From: Nephrocerus scutellatus
Taxonomy: Eukaryota; Arthropoda; Insecta; Diptera; Pipunculidae
Length of the DNA stretch: 64,000 nt
Reading direction: 5' to 3'
NCBI GenBank assembly: GCA_947095585.1
Contig: OX352761.1
Span: 55,536,432-55,600,431, forward strand
The position numbers and the translations under genes were made by a program. Positions within the stretch are counted from its first letter, which is position 1, and each line of letters opens with the position of its first letter. A model generated the notes under the pieces. That model worked only from the letters and a program-made list of their open reading frames with translations, was not told where the DNA came from and did not search any database. This document shows, piece by piece, positions 32,048 to 47,076 of the stretch.

Positions 32048-34950
32048 CCAAACTTAGTTCGTTGCTCAAAATGTTCTTGAGGTCGATGAAAGCCTTCACG
32101 TGTTGATCTGTCCATACTAATTTTACATCTTTCTTCAGCAACTCGTCAAGGATTCCTCGTCGCTCTTTCATGCCTTTGATTAATTTTCCCTAGTAATTGA
32201 CTGCTCCTAGGAACGATCAGAGTTGTTGTTGGTCTTTTTGATTCAGAAGTTCTTTGATGGCTGCCAACTTGTCCGGATGTGGTTTTATTCCACTCTTATC
32301 GATATGTGACCACAAAACTCAATACTTTACTTACCGAACTCACATTTTTCCAAGTGTAGCTTGAAAGCGTATTCTCTGTTGCGCTCCATGGCTTCTTAGA
32401 CCTGCTGCTCGTGATCTTGTTCGCCGACTCCAGAAATGAGATAATTTCGTCGATGAAACCGTGATGCCAGCGAGCATTGTGTTGACTATTTTCTGAAAAA
32501 TGCCAGGAGCTGTCTTAAAACCTTTCTGCAGTCGGTTGACGCTGAATAGGCAAATGTGAGTATTGATGGTCATTAGTTGTTTCGCTTATTTATCGTTTTC
32601 GACTTTGAAACAAGTACAAGCGTTCAAGTTCTTGCACTTGCACTGCCGGAGCTACGGCATGAGGGACTGGTTTAGGAATTGGGGAAGACTGGTTTCGCCT
32701 TTGGCTTCAGTGTCATGGAAGCTTTGTCTTTTGTGCAGCATTCTCGCTCGCTCGCTGGTCAACGAAGGTTCTTTTTTCTCCACTTTCTTCTTGTTACAAA
32801 TAAAAGTGTATTTGGTTTCTATATGTTTTATTGCTTTTTTTCCTTCGTTTCTATTTACATATTTGACTTTATACTTACAATGCTGGTCGAAAATACCTAC
32901 TATACTTAGCATATGGAATATGAGGATTCCGATCGAAGACCAATGGTGATCAATGTTTTGTTTATATTTTTGAAAGATAAGAGAAGAAGCTTGAATGTTT
33001 AATTATTGATTCGTAGCAATTATGTAATGTAATGTGGCTCTTTTAACTTTCTTAGTTTTGCGCTGCAATTAAGGAATGCAACCAACCTTTCAACTTTGGG
33101 GGCCTGACCGCCTGGTGATCAATGTTCATAGATCAGTAAAGAACAACGTCGTGATTGGTAACGAAGGAATAAAAACACGGAATCACCTGCGTGCGAATTA
33201 TGAAAAATTTAGGGAAGATTTCGTTTGGCTATACAATTCCAAGACAAGACAAGGGTAACTACAGAAACCGCAAAAAAGTTGGGAATCAATCGCAATGTAA
33301 ATACTGCATACTAAAAATAAGCACCTTTATGAAGCATACTTTTAGGCTGTAAGACTAGAATATTTGAAATGTAATGTAATATAATGTAAATGAATCATTG
33401 TGTACTGGTCAAACAAGTAGTCAAACCGGTTTGTGCGGTTTGCCCGGTTTTTGTAAAAGAACATGATGAACATGTAGTCTATTTTTAGAAGATGACTCAA
33501 TACATATAAGTATCGTTAGTTGTAAATAAGGGAATAATTTCTGTCTATAAGATTGGATGTTTCTGGAAGCTTTTGATTGAGTTTAAATAGAGACGTTAGG
33601 CCGAAGTAAATTAGTTGTTTGGAATTTAACCAGTTTAGTGGAAAAGCTATTGCTTGCAGAAATATTGTAAAAGTTCAAGTATTATAAGTGTTTTTGTGTG
33701 CATTTAAAAGTTGTCCAGTATAAAATTGTGAACTTGTGTTAATTTTACTGATTGATTATTAAAGTTGTTATTTGTAAATTAATAAACTTGTGTTGTGTTT
33801 TATTTGCAAAATCCTTTACGAACTCGAAAGCCCGAAATTTGGTAACAATACCTACAAATCGTTACGATTTAAAGTTTATATTGCCAAAGAAGTTTTACTT
33901 CTGACACGTGTACTCTGTACACACGCAACATTTTTTTTATTATAAGTTCTGTTTCGTGTTAACAGATATATCTCAGAATGCTTGTTTTTGCAGCTAACAG
34001 ATTTTGTGATTTATTTGTAGTTGTATACGAAAATTTCTCTTCTTTGGCTTTTCTTCTGGAGGAGAAGTTACAGAGCTCGCATCTCCTTTTAGCTGCTGCT
34101 TATTTTCTGAATGTTATATCAGTCTATACGTAAAAATTAAGTGTTTGAGAAGCGAGAAAGGAATGTAGTTTAGTAACAACCAGTTTTTTTTTTTGACAAA
34201 AAACGCGAAGATTTCACAAAATTTGTAGTTTGTTGCAGCGGCTGCGTTACGCCAAACAGAACTATTAACACATGAAACACAAAATACCGAATAGAGATGA
34301 TTTTTTTCAATGCGTTATTTATACTTGTTTATTGTTTTACATTTGAACTGCACGACAAAAAATGATTAGAACGACTATAGTTAAATTGAAATTGTGGTTA
34401 ACCAGAGGAGATTGACACTACGAGAATGCTATAGTTATTTTAGCTGTATTTTATTTGCCGAGGAATAAGGAACTAAAACAACAATTGCACTATCTTATTC
34501 CTAATTTGGAATGAGAAAATCTGCTGTTTTGCTGGTTTTAAAATTCTAATTCCTTATTCCTCGGCAAATAAAATACGGCTTTTATATCTGCAGGGGAACT
34601 ATTATCTATAGTGTTGTAATTCGGTAGTAATACGAATGAGGTACAAACTAAATGATTTTTTATTAGAACTTAACTCGATGTAATATAAATCAAGACTGAA
34701 GGTCGAGACATATAAAAGAAAGAGATTGAAAATAAAAGAGAGGAATATAAAACTGCTTCTCCATACTTTCCCCCCCTTAAAATCTGACCAAGTCAACCAA
34801 ATATCGTGGTGGAATGCTAGCACTAGCTCGTTTGGTTCGTCTTGGAACTGGTTCCTCTTGAACTACTTCCTGTGCATCTACAAATTCGTTCAAGTTGATT
34901 GATGATGAAAGGTTAAATTTTTGTTATGTCGTCGTCGAACTCGGGTACTT
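32048..34950. repeat. Array unit 4, type B (2903 bp)
   Basis: Same TCTCGCTCGCTCGCTGG replacement as unit 1. It also carries GATTCAGAAG and GCCAACTTG near 32240-32270, otherwise seen only in unit 7. Hairpin at 34442-34580. Confidence 0.9.
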
Positions 34951-37106
34951 CCAAACTTAGTTCGTTGCTCAAAATGTTCTTGAGGTCGATGAAAGCCTTC
35001 ACGTGTTGATCTGTCCATACTAATTTTACATCTTTCTTCAGCAACTCGTCAAGGATTCCTCGTCGCTCTTTCATGCCTTTGATTAATTTTCCCTAGTAAT
35101 TGACTGCTCCTAGGAACGATCAGAGTTGTTGTTGGTCTTTTTGATTCGGAAGTTCTTTGATGGCTGCCAGCTTGTCCGGATGTGGTTTTATTCCACTCTT
35201 ATCGATATGTGACCACAAAACTCAATACTTTACTTACCGAACTCACATTTTTTCAACTGTAGCTTGAAAGCGTATTCTCTGTTGCGCTCCATTGCTTCTA
35301 AGACCTGCTGCTCGTGATCTTGTTCGCCGACTCCAGAAATGACATAATTTCGTCGATGAAACCGTGATGCCAGCGAGCATTGTGTTGACTATTTTCTGAA
35401 AAATGCCAGGAACTGTCTTAAAACCTTGCTGCAGTCGGTTGACGCTGAATAGGCAAATGTGAGTATTGATGGTCATTAGTTGTTTCGCTTATTTATCGTT
35501 TTCGACTTTGAAACAAGTACAAGCGTTCAAGTTCTTGCACTTGCACTGCCGGAGCTACGGCATGAGGGACTGGGTTAGGAATTGGGGAAGACTGGTTTCG
35601 CTTTTGGCTTCAGTGTCATGGAAGCTTTGTCTTTTGTGCAGCATCCAATACCTTTCGAGAAAACTTCAGAAAAAGCTTTTCTTATTTTGCTTGTCAAGTT
35701 ATCGTCGTGATTGATGCTGTTCACGGACTTGCTCGGGTGACGCTCGCTGGTCAACGAAGGTTCTTTTTTCTCCACTTTCTTCTTGTTACAAATAAAAGTG
35801 TATTTGGTTTCTATATGTTTTATTGCTTTTTTTCCTTCGTTTCTATTTACATATTTGACTTTATACTTACAATGCTGGTCGAAAATACCTACTATACTTA
35901 ACATATGGAATATGAGGATTCCGATCGAAGACCAATGGTGATCAATGTTTTGTTTATATTTTTGAAAGATAAGAGAAGAAGCTTGAATGTTTAATTATTG
36001 ATTCGTAGCAATTATGTAATGTAATGTGGCTCTTTTAACTTTCTTAGTTTTGCGCTGCAATTAAGGAATGCAACCAACCTTTCAACTTTGGGGGCCTGAC
36101 CGCCTGGTGATCAATGTTCATAGATCAGTAAAGAACAACGTCGTGATTGGTAACGAAGGAATAAAAACACGGAATCACCTGCGTGCGAATTATGAAAAAT
36201 TTCGGGAAGATTTCGTTTGGCTATACAATTCCAAGACAAGACAAGGGTAACTACAGAAACCGCAAAAAAGTTGGGAATCAATCGCAATGTAAATACTGCA
36301 TACTAAAAATAAGCACCTTTATGAAGCATACTTTTAGGCTGTAAGACTAGAATATTTGAAATGTAATGTAATATAATGTAAATGAATCATTGTGTACTGG
36401 TCATACAAGTAGTCAAACCGGTTTGTGCGGTTTGCCCGGTTTTTGTAAAAGAACATGATGAACATGTAGTCTATTTTTAGAAGATGACTCAATACATATA
36501 AGTATCGTTAGTTGTAAATAAGGGAATAATTTCTGTCTATAAGATTGGATGTTTCTGGAAGCTTTTGATTGAGTTTAAATAGAGACGTTAGGCCGAAGTA
36601 AATTAGTTGTTTGGAATTTAACCAGTTTAGTGGAAAAGCTATTGCTTGCACAAATATTGTAAAAGTTCAAGTATTATAAGTGTTTTTGTGTGCATTTAAA
36701 AGTTGTCCAGTATAAAATTGTGAACTTGTGTTAATTTTACTGATTGATTATTAAAGTTGTTATTTGTAAATTAATAAACTTGTGTTGTGTTTTATTTGCA
36801 AAATCCTTTACGAACTCGAAAGCCCGAAATTTGGTAACAATACCTACAAATCGTTACGATTTAAAGTTTATATTGCCAAAGAAGTTTTACTTCTGACACG
36901 TGTACTCTGTACACACGCAACGTTTTTTTTATTATAAGTTCTGTTTCGTGTTAACAGATATATCAGAGGATGCTAGCACTAGCTCGTTTGGTTCGTCTTG
37001 GAACTGGTTCCTCTTGAACTACTTCCTTTGCATCTACAAATTCGTTCAAGTTGATTGATGATGAAAGGTTAAATTTTTGTTATGTCGTCGTCGAACTCGG
37101 GTACTT
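34951..37106. repeat. Array unit 5, type C (2156 bp)
   Basis: Carries the same 835-bp deletion junction as unit 2 (GAGGATGCTAGCACTAG near 36966), plus the shared TTTTTTCAACTG and TCCATTGC variants. A few new changes (GACATAATTTC near 35341). Confidence 0.9.
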
Positions 37107-40097
37107 CCAAACTTAGTTCGTTGCTCAAAATGTTCTTGAGGTCGATGAAAGCCTTCACGTGTTGATCTGTCCATACTAATTTTACATCTTTCTTCAGCAA
37201 CTCGTCAAGGATTCCTCGTCGCTCTTTCATGCCTTTGATTAATTTTCCCTAGTAATTGACTGCTCCTAGGAACGATCAGAGTTGTTGTTGGTCTTTTTGA
37301 TTCGGAAGTTCTTTGATGGCTGCCAGCTTGTCCGGATGTGGTTTTATTCCACTCTTATCGATATGTGACCACAAAACTCAATACTTTACTTACCGAACTA
37401 ACATTTTTCCAACTGTATCTTGAAAGCGTATTCTCAGTTGCGCTCCATGGCTTCTAAGACCTGCTGCTCGTGATCTTGTTCGCCGACTCCAGAAATGAGA
37501 TAATTTCGTCGATGAAACCGTGATGCCAGCGAGCATTGTGTTGACTATTTTCTGAAAAATGCCAGGAGCTGTCTTAAAACCTTGCTGCAGTCGGTTGACG
37601 CTGAATAGGCAAATGTGAGTATTGATGGTTATTAGTTGTTTCGCTTATTTATCGTTTTCGACTTTGAAACAAGTACAAGCGTTCAAGTTCTTGCACTTGC
37701 ACTGCTGGAGCTACGGCATGAGGGACTGGTTTAGGAATTGGGGAAGACTGGTTTCGCTTTTGGCTTCAGTGTCATGGAAGCTTTGTCTTTTGTGCAGCAT
37801 CCAATACCTTTCGAGAAAACTTCAGAAAAAGCTTTTCTTATTTTGCTTGTCAAGTTATCGTCGTGATTGATGCTGTTCACGGACTTGCTCGGGTGACGCT
37901 CGCTGGTCAACGAAGGTTCTTTTTTCTCCACTTTCTTCTTGTTACAAATAAAAGTGTATTTGGTTTCTATATGTTTTATTGCTTTTTTTCCTTCGTTTCT
38001 ATTTACATATTTGACTTTATACTTACAATGCTGGTCGAAAATACCTACTATACTTAACATATGGAATATGAGGATTCCGATCGAAGACCAATGGTGATCA
38101 ATGTTTTGTTTATATTTTTGAAAGATAAGAGAAGAAGCTTGAATGTTTAATTATTGATTCGTAGCAATTATGTAATGTAATGTGGCTCTTTTAACTTTCT
38201 TAGTTTTGCGCTGCAATTAAGGAATGCAACCAACCTTTCAACTTTGGGGGCCTGACCGCCTGGTGATCAATGTTCATAGATCAGTAAAGAACAACGTCGT
38301 GATTGGTAACGAAGGAATAAAAACACGGAATCACCTGCGTGCGAATTATGAAAAATTTCGGGAAGATTTCGTTTGGCTATACAATTCCAAGACAAGACAA
38401 GGGTAACTACAGAAACCGCAAAAAAGTTGGGAATCAATCGCAATGTAAATACTGCATACTAAAAATAAGCACCTTTATGAAGCATACTTTTAGGCTGTAA
38501 GACTAGAATATTTGAAATGTAATGTAATATAATGTAAATGAATCATTGTGTACTGGTCAAACAAGTAGTCAAACCGGTTTGTGCGGTTTGCCCGGTTTTT
38601 GTAAAAGAACATGATGAACATGTAGTCTATTTTTAGAAGATGACTCAATGCATATAAGTATCGTTAGTTGTAAATAAGGGAATAATTTCTGTCTATAAGA
38701 TTGGATGTTTCTGGAAGCTTTTGATTGAGTTTAAATAGAGACGTTAGGCCGAAGTAAATTAGTTGTTTGGAATTTAACCAGTTTAGTGGAAAAGCTATTG
38801 CTTGCAGAAATATTGTAAAAGTTCAAGTATTATAAGTGTTTTTGTGTGCATTTAAAAGTTGTCCAGTATAAAATTGTGAACTTGTGTTAATTTTACTGAT
38901 TGATTATTAAAGTTGTTATTTGTAAATTAATAAACTTGTGTTGTGTTTTATTTGCAAAATCCTTTACGAACTCGAAAGCCCGAAATTTGGTAACAATACC
39001 TACAAATCGTTACGATTTAAAGTTTATATTGCCAAAGAAGTTTTACTTCTGACACGTGTACTCTGTACACACGCAACGTTTTTTTTATTATAAGTTCTGT
39101 TTCGTGTTAACAGATATATCAGAGGATGCTTGTTTTTGCAGCTAACAGATTTTGTGATTTATTTGTAGTTGTATACGAAAATTTCTCTTCTTTGGCTTTT
39201 CTTCTGGAGGAGAAGTTACAGAGCTCGCATCTCCTTTTAGCTGCTGCTTATTTTCTGAATGTTATATCAGTCTATACGTAAAAATTAAGTGTTTGAGAAG
39301 CGAGAAAGGAATGTAGTTTAGTAACAACCAGTTTTTTTTTTGACAAAAAACGCGAAGATTTCACAAAATTTGTAGTTTGTTGCAGCGGCTGCGTTACGCC
39401 AAACAGAACTATTAACACATGAAACACAAAATACCGAACAGAGATGATTTTTTTCAATGCGTTATTTATACTTGTTTATTGTTTTACATTTGAACTGCAC
39501 GACAAAAAATGATTAGAACGACTATAGTTAAATTGAAATTGTGGTTAACCAGAGGAGATTGACACTACGAGAATGCTATAGTTATTTTAGCTGTATTTTA
39601 TTTGCCGAGGAATAAGGAACTAAAACAACAATTGCACTATCTTATTCCTAATTTGGAATGAGAAAATCTGCTGTTTTGCTGGTTTTAAAATTCTAATTCC
39701 TTATTCCTCGGCAAATAAAATACGGCTTTTATATCTGCAGGGGAACTATTATCTATAGTGTTGTAATTCGGTAGTAATACGAATGAGGTACAAACTAAAT
39801 GATTTTTTATTAGAACTTAACTCGATGTAATATAAATCAAGACTGAAGGTCGAGACATATAAAAGAAAGAGATTGAAAATAAAAGAGAGGAATATAAAAC
39901 TGCTTCTCCATACTTTCCCCCCCTTAAAATCTGACCAAGTCAACCAAATATCGTGGTGGAATGCTAGCACTAGCTCGTTTGGTTCGTCTTGGAACTGGTT
40001 CCTCTTGAACTACTTCCTGTGCATCTACAAATTCGTTCAAGTTGATTGATGATGAAAGGTTAAATTTTTGTTATGTCGTCGTCGAACTCGGGTACTT
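37107..40097. repeat. Array unit 6, type A (2991 bp)
   Basis: Shares the unit 3 variants (TGTATCTTGAAAGCG near 37414, CAATGCATATAAG near 38647). Hairpin at 39589-39727. Confidence 0.9.
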
Positions 40098-43088
40098 CCA
40101 AACTTAGTTCGTTGCTCAAAATGTTCTTGAGGTCGATGAAAGCCTTCACGTGTTGATCTGTCCATACTAATTTTACATCTTTCTTCAGCAACTCGTCAAG
40201 GATTCCTCGTCGCTCTTTCATGCCTTTGATTAATTTTCCCTAGTAATTGACTGCTCCTAGGAACGATCAGAGTTGTTGTTGGTCTTTTTGATTCAGAAGT
40301 TCTTTGATGGCTGCCAACTTGTCCGGATGTGGTTTTATTCCACTCTTATCGATATGTGACCACAAAACTCAATACTTTACTTACCGAACTCACATTTTTC
40401 CAACTGTAGCTTGAAAGCGTATTCTCTGTTGCGCTCCATGGCTTCTAAGACCTGCTGCTCGTGATCTTGTTCGCCGACTCCAGAAATGAGATAATTTCGT
40501 CGATGAAACCGTGATGCCAGCGAGCATTGTGTTGACTATTTTCTGAAAAATGCCAGGAGCTGTCTTAAAACCTTGCTGCAGTCGGTTGACGCTGAATAGG
40601 CAAATGTGAGTATTGATGGTCATTAGTTGTTTCGCTTATTTATCGTTTTCGACTTTGAAACAAGTACAAGCGTTCAAGTTCTTGCACTTGCACTGCCGGA
40701 GCTACGGCATGAGGGACTGGTTTAGGAATTGGGGAAGACTGGTTTCGCTTTTGGCTTCAGTGTCATGGAAGCTTTGTCTTTTGTGCAGCATCCAATACCT
40801 TTCGAGAAAACTTCAGAAAAAGCTTTTCTTATTTTGCTTGTCAAGTTATCGTCGTGATTGATGCTGTTCACGGACTTGCTCGGGTGACGCTCGCTGGTCA
40901 ACGAAGGTTCTTTTTTCTCCACTTTCTTCTTGTTACAAATAAAAGTGTATTTGGTTTCTATATGTTTTATTGCTTTTTTTCCTTCGTTTCTATTTACATA
41001 TTTGACTTTATACTTACAATGCTGGTCGAAAATACCTACTATACTTAACATATGGAATATGAGGATTCCGATCGAAGACCAATGGTGATCAATGTTTTGT
41101 TTATATTTTTGAAAGATAAGAGAAGAAGCTTGAATGTTTAATTATTGATTCGTAGCAATTATGTAATGTAATGTGGCTCTTTTAACTTTCTTAGTTTTGC
41201 GCTGCAATTAAGGAATGCAACCAACCTTTCAACTTTGGGGGCCTGACCGCCTGGTGATCAATGTTCATAGATCAGTAAAGAACAACGTCGTGATTGGTAA
41301 CGAAGGAATAAAAACACGGAATCACCTGCGTGCGAATTATGAAAAATTTCGGGAAGATTTCGTTTGGCTATACAATTCCAAGACAAGACAAGGGTAACTA
41401 CAGAAACCGCAAAAAAGTTGGGAATCAATCGCAATGTAAATACTGCATACTAAAAATAAGCACCTTTATGAAGCATACTTTTAGGCTGTAAGACTAGAAT
41501 ATTTGAAATGTAATGTAATATAATGTAAATGAATCATTGTGTACTGGTCAAACAAGTAGTCAAACCGGTTTGTGCGGTTTGCCCGGTTTTTGTAAAAGAA
41601 CATGATGAACATGTAGTCTATTTTTAGAAGATGACTCAATACATATAAGTATCGTTAGTTGTAAATAAGGGAATAATTTCTGTCTATAAGATTGGATGTT
41701 TCTGGAAGCTTTTGATTGAGTTTAAATAGAGACGTTAGGCCGAAGTAAATTAGTTGTTTGGAATTTAACCAGTTTAGTGGAAAAGCTATTGCTTGCAGAA
41801 ATATTGCAAAAGTTCAAGTATTATAAGTGTTTTTGTGTGCATTTAAAAGTTGTCCAGTATAAAATTGTGAACTTGTGTTAATTTTACTGATTGATTATTA
41901 AAGTTGTTATTTGTAAATTAATAAACTTGTGTTGTGTTTTATTTGCAAAATCCTTTACGAACTCGAAAGCCCGAAATTTGGTAACAATACCTACAAATCG
42001 TTACGATTTCAAGTTTATATTGCCAAAGAAGTTTTACTTCTGACACGTGTACTCTGTACACACGCAACGTTTTTTTTATTATAAGTTCTGTTTCGTGTTA
42101 ACAGATATATCAGAGGATGCTTGTTTTTGCAGCTAACAGATTTTGTGATTTATTTGTAGTTGTATACGAAAATTTCTCTTCTTTGGCTTTTCTTCTGGAG
42201 GAGAAGTTACAGAGCTCGCATCTCCTTTTAGCTGCTGCTTATTTTCTGAATGTTATATCAGTCTATACGTAAAAATTAAGTGTTTGAGAAGCGAGAAAGG
42301 AATGTAGTTTAGTAACAACCAGTTTTTTTTTTGACAAAAAACGCGAAGATTTCACAAAATTTGTAGTTTGTTGCAGCGGCTGCGTTACGCCAAACAGAAC
42401 TATTAACACATGAAACACAAAATACCGAACAGAAATGATTTTTTTCAATGCGTTATTTATACTTGTTTATTGTTTTACATTTGAACTGCACGACAAAAAA
42501 TGATTAGAACGACTATAGTTAAATTGAAATTGTGGTTAACCAGAGGAGATTGACACTACGAGAATGCTATAGTTATTTTAGCTGTATTTTATTTGCCGAG
42601 GAATAAGGAACTAAAACAACAATTGCACTATCTTATTCCTAATTTGGAATGAGAAAATCTGCTGTTTTGCTGGTTTTAAAATTCTAATTCCTTATTCCTC
42701 GGCAAATAAAATACGGCTTTTATATCTGCAGGGGAACTATTATCTATAGTGTTGTAATTCGGTAGTAATACGAATGAGGTACAAACTAAATGATTTTTTA
42801 TTAGAACTTAACTCGATGTAATATAAATCAAGACTGAAGGTCGAGACATATAAAAGAAAGAGATTGAAAATAAAAGAGAGGAATATAAAACTGCTTCTCC
42901 ATACTTTCCCCCCCTTAAAATCTGACCAAGTCAACCAAATATCGTGGTGGAATGCTAGCACTAGCTCGTTTGGTTCGTCTTGGAACTGGTTCCTCTTGAA
43001 CTACTTCCTGTGCATCTACAAATTCGTTCAAGTTGATTGATGATGAAAGGTTAAATTTTTGTTATGTCGTCGTCGAACTCGGGTACTT
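40098..43088. repeat. Array unit 7, type A (2991 bp)
   Basis: Begins like unit 4 (GATTCAGAAG, GCCAACTTG near 40290-40320) but has the long type A segment near 40790, so it looks like a hybrid from exchange or conversion. Hairpin at 42580-42718. Confidence 0.9.
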
Positions 43089-46000
43089 CCAAACTTAGTT
43101 CGTTGCTCAAAATGTTCTTGAGGTCGATGAAAGCCTTCACGTGTTGATCTGTCCATACTAATTTTACATCTTTCTTCAGCAACTCGTCAAGGATTCCTCG
43201 TCGCTCTTTCATGCCTTTGATTAATTTTCCCTAGTAATTGACTGCTCCTAGGAACGATCAGAGTTGTTGTTGGTCTTTTTGATTCGGAAGTTCTTTGATG
43301 GCTGCCAGCTTGTCCGGATGTGGTTTTATTCCACTCTTATCGATATGTGACCACAAAACTCAATACTTTACTTACCGAACTCACATTTTTCCAACTGTAG
43401 CTTGAAAGCGTATTCTCTGTTGCGCTCCATGGCTTCTAAGACCTGCTGCTCGTGATCTTGTTCGCCGACTCCAGAAATGAGATAATTTCGTCGATGAAAC
43501 CGTGATGCCAGCGAGCATTGTGTTGACTATTTTCTGAAAAATGCCAGGAGCTGTCTTAAAACCTTGCTGCAGTCGGTTGACGCTGAATAGGCAAATGTGA
43601 GTATTGATGGTCATTAGTTGTTTCGCTTATTTATCGTTTTCGACTTTGAAACAAGTACAAGCGTTCAAGTTCTTGCACTTGCACTGCCGGAGCTACGGCA
43701 TGAGGGACTGGTTTAGGAATTGGGGAAGACTGGTTTCGCTTTTGGCTTCAGTGTCATGGAAGCTTTGTCTTTTGTGCAGCATCCAATACCTTTCGAGAAA
43801 ACTTCAGAAAAAGCTTTTCTTATTTTGCTTGTCAAGTTATCGTCGTGATTGATGCTGTTCACGGACTTGCTCGGGTGACGCTCGCTGGTCAACGAAGGTT
43901 CTTTTTTCTCCACTTTCTTCTTGTTACAAATAAAAGTGTATTTGGTTTCTATATGTTTTATTGCTTTTTTTCCTTCGTTTCTATTTACATATTTGACTTT
44001 ATACTTACAATGCTGGTCGAAAATACCTACTATACTTAACATATGGAATATGAGGATTCCGATCGAAGACCAATGGTGATCAATGTTTTGTTTATATTTT
44101 TGAAAGATAAGAGAAGAAGCTTGAATGTTTAATTATTGATTCGTAGCAATTATGTAATGTAATGTGGCTCTTTTAACTTTCTTAGTTTTGCGCTGCAATT
44201 AAGGAATGCAACCAACCTTTCAACTTTGGGGGCCTGACCGCCTGGTGATCAATGTTCATAGATCAGTAAAGAACAACGTCGTGATTGGTAACGAAGGAAT
44301 AAAAACACGGAATCACCTGCGTGCGAATTATGAAAAATTTAGGGAAGATTTCGTTTGGCTATACAATTCCAAGACAAGACAAGGGTAACTACAGAAACCG
44401 CAAAAAAGTTGGGAATCAATCGCAATGTAAATACTGCATACTAAAAATAAGCACCTTTATGAAGCATACTTTTAGGCTGTAAGACTAGAATATTTGAAAT
44501 GTAATGTAATATAATGTAAATGAATCATTGTGTACTGGTCAAACAAGTAGTCAAACCGGTTTGTGCGGTTTGCCCGGTTTTTGTAAAAGAACATGATGAA
44601 CATGTAGTCTATTTTTAGAAGATGACTCAATACATATAAGTATCGTTAGTTGTAAATAAGGGAATAATTTCTGTCTATAAGATTGGATGTTTCTGGAAGC
44701 TTTTGATTGAGTTTAAATAGAGACGTTAGGCCGAAGTAAATTAGTTGTTTGGAATTTAACCAGTTTAGTGGAAAAGCTATTGCTTGCAGAAATATTGTAA
44801 AAGTTCAAGTATTATAAGTGTTTTTGTGTGCATTTAAAAGTTGTCCAGTATAAAATTGTGAACTTGTGTTAATTTTACTGATTGATTATTAAAGTTGTTA
44901 TTTGTAAATTAATAAACTTGTGTTGTGTTTTATTTGCAAAATCCTTTACGAACTCGAAAGCCCGAAATTTGGTAACAATACCTACAAATCGTTACGATTT
45001 AAAGTTTATATTGCCAAAGAAGTTTTACTTCTGACACGTGTACTCTGTACACACGCAACGTTTTTTTTTATTATAAGTTCTGTTTCGTGTTAACAGATAT
45101 ATCAGAGGATGCTTGTTTTTGCAGCTAACAGATTTTGTGATTTATTTGTAGTTGTATACGAAAATTTCTCTTCTTTGGCTTTTCTTCTGGAGGAGAAGTT
45201 ACAGAGCTCGCATCTCCTTTTAGCTGCTGCTTATTTTCTGAATGTTATATCAGTCTATACGTAAAAATAAGGTGTTTGAGAAGCGAGAAAGGAATTGTAA
45301 TGGGAGATTTTTTTTTTTTGTCTAGAGACAAGAAAGGGAATTTTTCTTTGTCAAACGTTATCCGAATAATATGAGTCACCCGGTACGATTAGATGCGTTC
45401 AGTGGAATTCCCTTGGCATTGCAACAAAAATAACCGCTGCTGTTAATGCGACTTAACGTACTTGCATCGACATAAATACGTCAATGTAGTAGTTATAAAA
45501 ATGCTGGTCGAGAAATTTAAAGGACTCCTTTTGATTGGCCCAGAAATCGCATGATTTCTTTCTAACAGCCATAGCTGGTATGCCACGTAGACTTACAGGC
45601 TCCTGCATCGGCATAATTATGTCAATGTAGTAGTCATCCCAAAAGTCGAACAAGCAATTTAAAAGACCTATTTTGATTGGCTCCGCATGATGAGAGAATA
45701 GCGTCATCTACCTTTACCCGTACTGGCACTGCTGTGACCTACGAGGCGAAAATGGAAAAAGCAAAAGGAGAGTGTCTCTGAGTTATTTGAACCAAGCGGT
45801 CGCAAAAGAATTTCGTCCAGTAGTTGGTGAAACTGAAAAAGGGAAAATTGAATTTTTTCTTTATAATAATTGCCGCGTGCAATCAGAAAATTAATTCCCT
45901 GACTTCGCAAAGTGCAAAGAATTCCGAAAGAAAAAAAAAAAATAAAATTTCTAGATATAAAGCGAATTCCTAGAGAAATTCTAGTGAATAGTCGGAAATA

Positions 46001-47076
46001 TACTGTGAGTGCGTGCAACGTACGCAAAGTACGCAAAGTTGAGTTAATTGAATTCCACCTAACGTGTGGCCCATATCGGTTCAATTGCGTGGCTCTTTAT
46101 CTGGCACAAAAAAAGAAAAAAAAAAAAGAAAAAATTGATTTTTTTTTAATAATTGCCGCGTGCAATCAGAAAATTAATTCCCTGACTTCGCAAAGTGCAA
46201 AGAATTCCGAAAGAAAAAAAAAAAATAAAATTTCTAGATATAAAGCGAATTCCTAGAGAAATTCTAGTGAATAGTCGGAAATATACTGTGAGTGCGTGCA
46301 ACGTACGCAAAGTACGCAAAGTTGAGTTAATTGAATTCCACCTAACGTGTGGCCCATATCGGTTCAATTGCGTGGCTCTTTATCGGGCACAAAAAAAAAG
46401 AAAAAAAAAAGGAAAAATTGACGGTAAAGTGTCCAGCGGCAGCGGCATCAGAAGAAATTTTGTTCTGCGGAACGGGGAATACAGCAGCGCCGACCGTTCG
46501 GAAGTTACGAGTTGGCAGCCTTGCGCCCCACAACCCCTCGTTAGTGACGGCGTGAGCTGAAAATACCCGTTTCCAATAGCACCTCCTATCGCCTATGGCA
46601 CGCCGTTGGTTGTCTGGTAGACACCCTTTGGTCGTAAGCATTAACGGTATTGCGTTGACTACGTAACGGGGAGGCATAGAAGAACCTGAATTCGTCAAAG
46701 CTGGATGAAATCGTCCCAAGATCACCTTGAAATTATCCTCAGTATCCCTGATGACCAGCATCTTTGGCTACCATCAACAGCTTTAAAAGGGCAACAGCAG
46801 CAGTCGATCTCACTACCTCATCGGCAGATCCCGTAACCTCGTTCTTATATGGTTCTTTTACGTGATTTGAAAAAAAAAAAAGGAAATAACAAAAGAATTT
46901 ATTATACATGTTGTAACGGTCCCCAAACATTGGTAGCCTGAGGTGGGCGCGCGGAGCAGGTCGCCTTAAAGTAATATAGGAAAATTTTATTTTCAAATTA
47001 ACATTCTTTCAATACAGCCTGGATTCTGCCCAACTCGACAGCGCTGGCGATGAAGCACGGATCTACGCGTATACAA

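Noticed and set aside
45453..45707. 84-codon minus ORF at the LTR start (also 56112-56366)
   Set aside because: Within U3 of the LTR, no motif, copied with the LTR.
46342..46761. 139-codon minus ORF in the LTR (also at 57002-57421)
   Set aside because: No recognisable motif, lies within U3/R-like sequence, and is duplicated only because the LTR is duplicated.
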